Assembly (NCBI RefSeq): GCF_011634775.1
Contig: NZ_JAALXT010000006.1
Span: 437,001-501,000 of the forward strand
Length of the DNA stretch: 64,000 nucleotides
Reading direction: 5' to 3'
From: Thalassoroseus pseudoceratinae
GTDB taxonomy: Bacteria > Planctomycetota > Planctomycetia > Planctomycetales > Planctomycetaceae
Made by a program: the position numbers and the translations under genes. The notes below the pieces were generated by a model. That model made no database searches. It saw only the letters and a program-made list of their open reading frames with translations, and had not been told where the DNA came from. This document shows positions 57,688 through 64,000 of the stretch, one piece after another; the stretch's first letter is position 1, and each line of letters opens with the position of its first letter.

Positions 57688-59130
57688 TCAGAACTTCTCG
57701 AAGTTGTTCTCGCCACCGGCTTTGATATACCGATCGTACCAGGGTTGATTGTGCGGCAACGGACGACCGTCGCGAGTCCAACCGTCACGACGTGGTTCCT
57801 CCGGCATCACATCGTTGGTCTCGACCCGCCAGTTATCGAGTTGAATTCTCAGATCGTTGAGGTGTTCCGTGTACTGCGGATCGCTCGCCACGTTTTCGAG
57901 TGAATGCGGATCGAGTTGCAAATCGTAAAGCTCTTCGAACGGTCGCGGTTCGACGAGTAGGAACTTCTGAGCCGGTGTGAGTTCGCCTTGCGATAACGCC
58001 TGTTGAAAGCCAATCCACGTTATCGAGTTGACCGAATCGACACTATTCCATAACGGTTTTTGCCAATAGTAATTGCGAATGAGCAGAAACCGATCGGTCC
58101 GCACGGCTCGCGTGAATTGTTCGAAGTCGTGCCAATTCGCTTCGGCAAAAATTGCCTCTCGACCAGTCGCTTCCGGATCGGTCAGCAGGTTCTTGAGCGA
58201 TTGGCCCTGCACCGTGGGTGCGTCGATGTCGACGAGTTCGAGCATCGTGGCGGTCACGTCGATGCTGCTCACCAACTCCCGTTGCACGCGACCGGCTTTC
58301 ACGAGCGGCGGATAACGAATCAAGAGCGGTGTGCGGATGCCGGAATCGTACAGCGTCGTTTTCGCCCGCGGAAACGGCATGCCATTATCGGAAAGGTACA
58401 CGATGAAGGTGTCGTCGAGCACATCCTGCTCGGCAAGTTCGTCGAGAATCTCTCCCACATGATGATCGAAGCGGACGATTTCATTGTAGTAATCTGCGAT
58501 GTCTTCACGGATCAACTCATGATCCGGCAGATACGGCGGCACGACGACATCTTTCGCCGTGTAGAGTGGAAGAATTTCGTCTTCGGCCGTCCTACGGACC
58601 GGTTTGAATTTGTCAAACGGCCGATGCGGATCTTTCGATGCCACCCAGAAGAAGAACGGTTGGTCTTTCGGGCGAGCTTGGAGCAACTTGATGGCTTTTG
58701 TCGCTGTCTCCGCACCACTACATTCTTGGATCGCGTTCCAATGGGCTTTTTCGTCATTGCCAAGATGCCATTTGCCGACGGCCATTGTGTGATAGCCCGC
58801 TGGTTGCAAGTACGCGGCGAGCGATTTCTGACTGGATGGCAACGGTTCATGCAGGTCTTCGGCCCCGGTGTTGTGCGGGTAGCGGCCGGTGAGAAAACTG
58901 CATCGCGTGGGACTGCACGAACTCGTCGTGAGGAACGCCCGTTCGAATTGCATTCCCTCGCGAGCCAAGCGGTCGATGTGTGGCGTTTTCAGCGTGGGAT
59001 GTCCGTAACAACTCAGATCGCCAAACCCCTGATCGTCTGCGATGAAGACCAAGAAATTCGGAGCCGCCTCGGTCAATCGAGAGCCAGTCGAAACAGCCAA
59101 AACGGTGACGATCACGAGAAGACGAAACAT
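57688..59130 (-). CDS. Secreted type I sulfatase
   Basis: This 480-aa protein has a signal peptide (residues 1-23, TEAAP). The sulfatase signature SCSPTRCSFLTGRYP has the formylglycine residue C72 in C-S-P-T-R, so it needs an FGE-type maturase encoded elsewhere. Metal ligands include D32/D33 (IADDQG) and a later SDNG motif. HPHRPFD-like KDPHRPFDKFKP and the overall layout resemble heparan N-sulfatase-type families. Substrate is unknown. Planctomycetes encode many such enzymes for sulfated algal polysaccharides. Transcribed with the dehydrogenase gene upstream on the minus strand (16-base gap). Confidence 0.92.
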   Translation of the reverse strand: MFRLLVIVTVLAVSTGSRLTEAAPNFLVFIADDQGFGDLSCYGHPTLKTPHIDRLAREGMQFERAFLTTSSCSPTRCSFLTGRYPHNTGAEDLHEPLPSSQKSLAAYLQPAGYHTMAVGKWHLGNDEKAHWNAIQECSGAETATKAIKLLQARPKDQPFFFWVASKDPHRPFDKFKPVRRTAEDEILPLYTAKDVVVPPYLPDHELIREDIADYYNEIVRFDHHVGEILDELAEQDVLDDTFIVYLSDNGMPFPRAKTTLYDSGIRTPLLIRYPPLVKAGRVQRELVSSIDVTATMLELVDIDAPTVQGQSLKNLLTDPEATGREAIFAEANWHDFEQFTRAVRTDRFLLIRNYYWQKPLWNSVDSVNSITWIGFQQALSQGELTPAQKFLLVEPRPFEELYDLQLDPHSLENVASDPQYTEHLNDLRIQLDNWRVETNDVMPEEPRRDGWTRDGRPLPHNQPWYDRYIKAGGENNFEKF

Positions 59131-59146
59131 AGAGCGCTCGCAGAAA

Positions 59147-60100
59147 TCAATCGCTGATGTGAAACAGAACCTTGATCATATTTTTTCGGCGGGCGTCGTC
59201 AAAGGCAGCGTGATAATCTTCGAGCGGACGGATCGCGGAAATCATCGGTGCCACGTTCACACGGTGCTGTCGCAATGCTTCGAGAGCCGGCACGAAATTT
59301 CCACAGCGTGACCCAATGACCTTCACTTCATCCACCACAACCGGCCAAAGCTGAGTTGTTTGCTCACCGGCCACGGTCGTTTTGAGCACAATCGTGCCTT
59401 CCGGTCGAACGAGCTTTAACGCCGTGGAGAACCCGTTCTCCGAACCGGTGCAATCAACCACGATATCAGCCCGTTTGGAGAGATCAAGATTGTCTAGCAA
59501 ATGCGTCGTGATGCCTTCATTGATGAGCAACGCGAGTTTCTCGGGATGTTTGCCGACGACGGCCAAGTTCGCTCCCGTCGTGGCGATCGCCTGAGCACAC
59601 AGATTCCCCAACCGACCGTCACCGAGAATCAACACGCGATGTCGGGAGTCGATCGGGACTTGCTCCAAGATGCGTAACGCGGCTGCCAATGGTTCGACGA
59701 AAACCGCGTGCTCTGTCGGGATACTATCATCCACTGGGTAGAGATTGCGTTCCGGCAGAACCAGTTTGTCGGCGAATGCACCATCACGATCCAAAATGCC
59801 GAGTACCGAACGATGCGGGCAATGGTGCGGGCGATTCTGTTGGCAGGTTTCGCAGACACCGCATGCGCAGTTGATCGCACCAACCACACGCTGACCGGCA
59901 TACCGACCGCTTTCGGCAACCCCAACGAATTCGTGTCCCAATGTGCCACGGAACCCCATGTATCCGTGAATCAATTGCAAATCCGTTTCACAAATCCCAG
60001 CTTTCAACACACGAACCAACACTTCGTTTTCGGTTGGCTGCGGAGGCGGGAAATCGACTTTCAGATCCAGTCCCTGGGGGCTGAGTCGCACAGCTCGCAT
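59147..60100 (-). CDS. Zinc-dependent alcohol dehydrogenase family (MDR) protein
   Basis: This 317-aa protein has an N-terminal GroES-like catalytic domain with C38 (GICETD) and a GHEFVG motif, and a structural zinc loop CGVCETCQQNRPHHC. A Rossmann domain has GDGRLGNL (about 167-174). The segment GITTHLLDNL is typical of threonine/sorbitol dehydrogenase relatives. It is shorter than the usual 340-350 aa. Substrate unknown. It lies 16 bases upstream of the sulfatase gene, so the two may be co-expressed. Confidence 0.87.
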   Translation of the reverse strand: MRAVRLSPQGLDLKVDFPPPQPTENEVLVRVLKAGICETDLQLIHGYMGFRGTLGHEFVGVAESGRYAGQRVVGAINCACGVCETCQQNRPHHCPHRSVLGILDRDGAFADKLVLPERNLYPVDDSIPTEHAVFVEPLAAALRILEQVPIDSRHRVLILGDGRLGNLCAQAIATTGANLAVVGKHPEKLALLINEGITTHLLDNLDLSKRADIVVDCTGSENGFSTALKLVRPEGTIVLKTTVAGEQTTQLWPVVVDEVKVIGSRCGNFVPALEALRQHRVNVAPMISAIRPLEDYHAAFDDARRKNMIKVLFHISD

Positions 60101-60280
60101 CGAATGACTTTCCAGCGGTTTGGCATTTCTCGAATGACCTGGTCAATGGAAGGCCACATACAATGGCGACCAGTGACTATTTGTGCAATATAACTTGACC
60201 AAAAAACATGTCAGATCAACCGATTCTATTGCGTCCAGCAGACGTGCGTTTGAAGGAAACAACTTCCAACCGCAGCGATC

Positions 60281-61618
60281 TTAGTCTGTTGTGGCCCAAT
60301 AGCCGCCGCGATCGTGATCGAATTGCACTTCCGCTCCGCGATGCTCGGTGTCCAAGCGACCGTCATCATAAACGAGGTTCCCACCAACCCAGGTCTTCAA
60401 AGGTTGCCCAGTCAACGCCACGCCGTCCCATGGACTCCACCTGGACTTCGTGACTTGCTCGGCATTGCGGATCGTGTGCGTTCGCTCCAAATCGACGAGG
60501 ACCAAGTCGGCATCGTAACCGACTTCGATCCGCCCCTTCCCGACCGCGTCCCAAACACGTGCGGGAGCATCGCACATCCAGTGGACGACTTGTTCCAAGG
60601 TGCACTCACCACGATGGACGGCATCCAGCATCAACGCCAACGAGTTTTCGACAGCCGGCACACCGGACGGCGATTTCGGGTATGGCTGATCCTTCTCTTC
60701 CAACGTATGCGGTGCGTGATCAGTCGCAATGACTTGAATGACATTCGACCGCAATGCGTCCCACAACGCCCGGTTGTCGCAATCGGTTTTGATCGACGGA
60801 TTCATCTGCACCAACGAACCGAGACGTTCGTAATCGTCGATGTTGAAGAACAAGTGGTGCGGGCACGCTTCCGCGGTGATGAGATTGTGGTGTTCCTGCA
60901 AGAACTCCGCTTCGTGAGCGGTCGAAACGTGTAGCACATGGAATCGATGATTGTGCCGCACCGCCAAATCCACCGACCGTTTTGTGGCAATCAAAGCGGC
61001 TTCATGATCGCGAATCAGCGAATGATCCGCGTAGGATTTTCCGCCATCCAACCGAGCTGCATTCGCTCGGACGGTTGTTTCATCTTCGCAATGAGCACAA
61101 ATCGGCAGCGACGTTTCCGCGAAGATTTTCTCGAGCGCGGCTTGCTCGTCGACCAGCAAATTCCCAGTGCTTGAACCGATGAAAATCTTGATGCCCGGCG
61201 TACGGTTCACCGATTGCAATTCAGGGACGTTATCCGGCGTGGCACCAATGTAGAAACCGTAGTTCACCACACACTTCGACGCCGCTAGGTCGAGTTTCTT
61301 GTGCAGCTCTTCCTTAGTAATGGTATTCGGATTCGTGTTCGGCATTTCAAAGAACGTCGTCACGCCGCCCTTCGCACACGCCAAACTGCCGGTGTGCAAA
61401 TCCTCTTTGTGGGTTAGACCGGGATCGCGAAAGTGCACCTGATCGTCGACAACGCCCGGCAACAAATGGAGACCACTTGCATCCACACGCTGATCGACCG
61501 CGGCCGTCGTCGCCGGATCGAGATCAAGAATCTTCCCTGATGTGGAATCGATCAACACATTCACCGACTGTTTTCCAGACGGCAGAACACACTCAGCACC
61601 GGCAATCAAAGTTCGCAT
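60281..61618 (-). CDS. pyrC: Dihydroorotase (class I, amidohydrolase family)
   Basis: This 445-aa enzyme cyclises carbamoyl aspartate to dihydroorotate. The family signature region is [22 protein letters not shown] (about 53-74); the first His of HxH is Gln (Q60), the second H62 is kept. Other ligands appear in [15 protein letters not shown] and [10 protein letters not shown] recall this Gln in dihydroorotases of Bacteroidetes and planctomycetes, but could not verify it. Dihydropyrimidinase/allantoinase is the alternative class. It is upstream of the dehydrogenase on the minus strand (about 180-base gap). Confidence 0.85.
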   Translation of the reverse strand: MRTLIAGAECVLPSGKQSVNVLIDSTSGKILDLDPATTAAVDQRVDASGLHLLPGVVDDQVHFRDPGLTHKEDLHTGSLACAKGGVTTFFEMPNTNPNTITKEELHKKLDLAASKCVVNYGFYIGATPDNVPELQSVNRTPGIKIFIGSSTGNLLVDEQAALEKIFAETSLPICAHCEDETTVRANAARLDGGKSYADHSLIRDHEAALIATKRSVDLAVRHNHRFHVLHVSTAHEAEFLQEHHNLITAEACPHHLFFNIDDYERLGSLVQMNPSIKTDCDNRALWDALRSNVIQVIATDHAPHTLEEKDQPYPKSPSGVPAVENSLALMLDAVHRGECTLEQVVHWMCDAPARVWDAVGKGRIEVGYDADLVLVDLERTHTIRNAEQVTKSRWSPWDGVALTGQPLKTWVGGNLVYDDGRLDTEHRGAEVQFDHDRGGYWATTD

Positions 61619-61700
61619 AGCGAGGATTTGGAATTCCCAAAGAAACTAACAACAATTCGGACCGGTAGCGACCAACCGACCATCCACACCCGACAAACCG

Positions 61701-62393
61701 TTACGCTTTGTAAAGCAACCGACCACACGAGCGGCAAAACAGGTATTTGCCTGTGTTGACTTCCACGTTGTGTTGTGGGCTCAATTTGGTGTAGCACGCT
61801 TGGCAGGTTTTATTTTCGACCGGGCTCAGACAGTTGGCCCCCTGAACGGCCACAACGCGGCGGTACTGCTTCAGAACGGTCGCCGGAATCAGCTTTTCTC
61901 GGTCCGCCACTTGGCCAGCCAGTTCTTCTTCTTGTCGCTTCAAGCCGGCTTCAGCGGCGGCGATTTTTTCCGCGATCTCTTTGGCTTCCGCCTCGGCATC
62001 GACAACGGCAGCCTCGGCCTTCTTCACCGCACCTTGTTGGTGATCGATCCGTTCCAAAGTTTCCAAAATTTCGACTTCCGCCACTTCTTTCGCGGTTGTG
62101 TCGGCTTCGATCTGCCGTTGAAAGACATCGAACTCTTGGTTCGTCTTGGCGGCGTTCAGCTTCACGTTCAAGTCGACAATTTTGCTTTCGAGAACCTGCA
62201 AGTCCTGGTTCTTCACACTCGCGGTGTGCTGCAAATCCTTGAGGTGTTGCTTGGCATCTTGAAGTTCTTGCTGTCGCGTCTCAATGGCTTGCTGGTAGCG
62301 GGCGATTTGCTTCGGCCCCCGCCGTAGCGACTTTTGCACATCATGCAGCTGCAAGTGCAAATCGTGCAGTTCCTTCAGATCAACCTCGGACAT
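61701..62393 (-). CDS. Coiled-coil protein with C-terminal C4 zinc ribbon
   Basis: I start at ATG 62393 (MSEVDLKELHDLHLQ) with GGGGAG about 8 bases upstream, giving 230 aa; an upstream ATG at 62462 would add 23 residues. Residues about 5-175 are a long antiparallel coiled coil (QQELQDAKQHLKDLQ). The C-terminus has CQACYTKL and CRSCGRLL, four cysteines of a zinc ribbon. It belongs to the CT398/HP0958-type family, whose known members aid flagellar or nucleic-acid-related assembly. The precise role here is unknown. Next to rpoD. Confidence 0.83.
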   Translation of the reverse strand: MSEVDLKELHDLHLQLHDVQKSLRRGPKQIARYQQAIETRQQELQDAKQHLKDLQHTASVKNQDLQVLESKIVDLNVKLNAAKTNQEFDVFQRQIEADTTAKEVAEVEILETLERIDHQQGAVKKAEAAVVDAEAEAKEIAEKIAAAEAGLKRQEEELAGQVADREKLIPATVLKQYRRVVAVQGANCLSPVENKTCQACYTKLSPQHNVEVNTGKYLFCRSCGRLLYKA

Positions 62394-62472
62394 CAATGGC
62401 TCCCCTGGAATATCGACCGACAACTCTGTTGCATTGTTTCCTTCTTGATTCGAATTTTGCAATGGCCAAAGA

Positions 62473-62501
62473 AAAAAGCCGGTCAGTAATGACCGGCTTT
62501 G
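62473..62501 (-). terminator. Rho-independent terminator after rpoD
   Basis: Perfect 10-bp stem (AAGCCGGTCA paired with TGACCGGCTT) with a 4-base loop. On the minus strand it runs into a T-tract, just after the rpoD stop. Confidence 0.9.
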
Positions 62502-62507
62502 ACCGTT

Positions 62508-64000
62508 TTAGTTGACTGCTCCGACGAGCAATCCATCCAAGAACCCTTTTAGTTGCTTGCTTCGCACGGGATGCTGCAACTTGCGGACGGCTTTGGCTTC
62601 GATTTGCCGCACCCGTTCGCGGGTCACTTTGAAGATACGACCGACTTCTTCGAGCGTGTACGTGTAACCGTCACCCAGGCCGTATCGCAGTTTGATGATC
62701 TCGCGTTCACGATAGGTGAGGGTTTTCAGCACGACATCGATTTTGTCTTTGAGCATTTCTTGCGTCGCTGCCGAAACGGGGCTTTCGCTTTGCTCGTCTT
62801 CGATGAAGTCGCCGAAGTAGCTGTCTTCACTTTCGCCGACCGGGCGATCCAAGCTGATCGGGTGGCGGCTAATTTTCATCACGCGGCGGGTTTCTTCGAG
62901 TGACACGCCAGCGGCTTCGGCGGTTTCTTCGATGGTGGGCTCGCGACCTTTCTCTTGGAGCAGTTGCTTGCTGACCTTCCGCAGCTTGGACATCGTTTCG
63001 ATCATGTGCACCGGAATCCGAATGGTCCGGGCTTGGTCGGCGATGGCTCGCGTGATCGCTTGGCGAATCCACCAAGTGGCATAGGTGCTGAATTTGTAAC
63101 CGCGACGATATTCGTACTTGTCGACGGCTCGCATCAACCCAGTATTGCCCTCTTGAATGAGGTCCAAGAACGACAGCCCACGGTTGCGGTATTTCTTGGC
63201 GATTGATACCACCAGTCGCAAGTTACCGCCGGACAGTTCCCGCATGGCTTGCTCGTAAGCACCGAAGCGTTGATTGATCAGCTTGACCCGTTTTCGCAGG
63301 GAATCCGGCGTTTCACGGGTCATCGTCATCAGGTCTTGCAATTCATGTTGCAAGTTGGCTCGTTCGTCTTTCGCGCTCTTGAGTCGTCGCAGCCGTTTGA
63401 TTTGCCGTTCGATTTCCGTCATGCGGCGGGAAATCTGTTCGAGCTTTCGCAGCGTCGGTTGCAACCGTTGGGTGCGGAGCGAAAGTTCTTCGATGAGATT
63501 CACCATCTTGCGACGGCGAATTTCCATCCGTGCGGTGGCGGCTTTCTTGTCGTCTTTGCTCGAATCCGGCGAGACGACAATGTCGAAATCGGCAATGTTT
63601 TGATCGCGAAGGTACTCGAGTGTCGCGATGTTTTGTCCCATGCGACCGAGGATTTGATGCTTCTCGAATCCTTCGGTGACGGACACTTTGATCGTGCGGT
63701 CGAAGGGCAAGTCGCCTTCGTGGACTTTGATCATCACGTCCAACGATTGTTGCAACGCGAAATCGCTTTCCAACAGTGTGCGTCGAAATCGTTTGCGAGT
63801 GATTTCGATCTTCTTGGCGAGAGCGATTTCCTGATCGCGGGTGAGCAGCGGAATCTCGCCCATTTGCGTCAGGTACATCCGGACGGGGTCGTCGATTCGG
63901 CGGGACCGATCTTCTTCCGAAAGTTCCCGAGGCTTGCGGGGTTTCGATTTCTTTTTGCCATCGTCGACGGGCGGGAGGCCGGCTTGTTCGTCACTGATGA
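62508..64000 (-). CDS. rpoD: Housekeeping sigma-70 factor RpoD (N-terminus beyond the right edge)
   Basis: The frame stays open to base 64000, so the N-terminus (region 1.1) is outside the window; at least 497 residues are seen. Region 1.2 reads [23 protein letters not shown] planctomycete-type non-conserved region of about 150 residues, rich in charged helices, precedes region 2 ([27 protein letters not shown], then [18 protein letters not shown]). Region 3 has [22 protein letters not shown] and region 4 [18 protein letters not shown] with [17 protein letters not shown]. All regions are intact, in contrast to the sigma factor at 907. It is the main vegetative sigma factor. The terminator lies just after its stop. 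Confidence 0.95.
   Translation of the reverse strand, partial: ISDEQAGLPPVDDGKKKSKPRKPRELSEEDRSRRIDDPVRMYLTQMGEIPLLTRDQEIALAKKIEITRKRFRRTLLESDFALQQSLDVMIKVHEGDLPFDRTIKVSVTEGFEKHQILGRMGQNIATLEYLRDQNIADFDIVVSPDSSKDDKKAATARMEIRRRKMVNLIEELSLRTQRLQPTLRKLEQISRRMTEIERQIKRLRRLKSAKDERANLQHELQDLMTMTRETPDSLRKRVKLINQRFGAYEQAMRELSGGNLRLVVSIAKKYRNRGLSFLDLIQEGNTGLMRAVDKYEYRRGYKFSTYATWWIRQAITRAIADQARTIRIPVHMIETMSKLRKVSKQLLQEKGREPTIEETAEAAGVSLEETRRVMKISRHPISLDRPVGESEDSYFGDFIEDEQSESPVSAATQEMLKDKIDVVLKTLTYREREIIKLRYGLGDGYTYTLEEVGRIFKVTRERVRQIEAKAVRKLQHPVRSKQLKGFLDGLLVGAVN

Overview
The window is chromosomal DNA from a planctomycete, probably of the order Planctomycetales. I infer this from the protein content rather than from any marker match. 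It carries a PEP-CTERM protein, a sulfatase, a planctomycete-type cytochrome c domain, an EF-Tu with an atypical switch I, and two dissimilar sigma-70 factors. Spacers inside the ribosomal protein operon are long. I see no plasmid, phage, IS or CRISPR signature.

Layout: (1) 1-2.6 kb: the start of a secreted cytochrome c-domain protein (minus, cut by the left edge) and a 556-aa unconventional sigma factor. (2) 2.7-18.2 kb: the conserved translation/transcription superoperon, all on the plus strand: tRNA-Thr, Tyr, Gly, Thr, tuf, rpmG, tRNA-Trp, secE, nusG, rplK, rplA, rplJ, rplL, rpoB, rpoC. A strong terminator-like hairpin lies between rplL and rpoB, and another follows rpoC. (3) 18.3-25.4 kb: egtD-like methyltransferase, a two-gene Trk/Ktr potassium uptake system, a bifunctional-nuclease-domain protein, ftsY, and an HD-GYP-like protein that has lost its catalytic residues. 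(4) 25.5-35.2 kb: mixed metabolic and secreted genes, namely an esterase-like protein, a PLP decarboxylase, a small membrane protein, a PEP-CTERM protein, a thioredoxin, an aldo/keto reductase, purM and a sialidase-like protein.

(5) 35.3-48.4 kb: a large divergent cluster for a type IV pilus / type II secretion-like machine. The minus arm encodes an HD-GYP phosphodiesterase and four minor pseudopilin-like proteins (H-, J-, I- and K/PilX-like). The plus arm encodes the major pseudopilin, a receiver protein, a PAS histidine kinase, a STAS protein, the GspE/PilB ATPase, the GspF/PilC platform protein and a PilM-N-O-P-like inner-membrane set. No secretin or prepilin peptidase is present. The signalling genes sit between the pilin and the motor ATPase, which suggests that assembly is controlled by phosphorelay, STAS and c-di-GMP. 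This is the most interesting system in the window.

(6) 48.6-55.6 kb: tRNA-Phe, then a plus-strand run of a divergent nucleoside hydrolase, a YidC/Oxa1-like protein, an SbcD/YhaO-like nuclease, an SbcC/YhaN-like ATPase and a lipoprotein. (7) 55.7-64.0 kb: mostly minus strand: obgE, csrA, (msrB on plus), sulfatase, a zinc-type dehydrogenase, dihydroorotase, a coiled-coil zinc-ribbon protein, and the housekeeping sigma factor rpoD, cut by the right edge.

Two stretches, about 29.6-31.3 kb and about 35.9-45.5 kb, are visibly richer in CTAG and in A/T-ending codons than the flanks. The second boundary falls inside the pilus operon, between the GspF-like and PilM-like genes.
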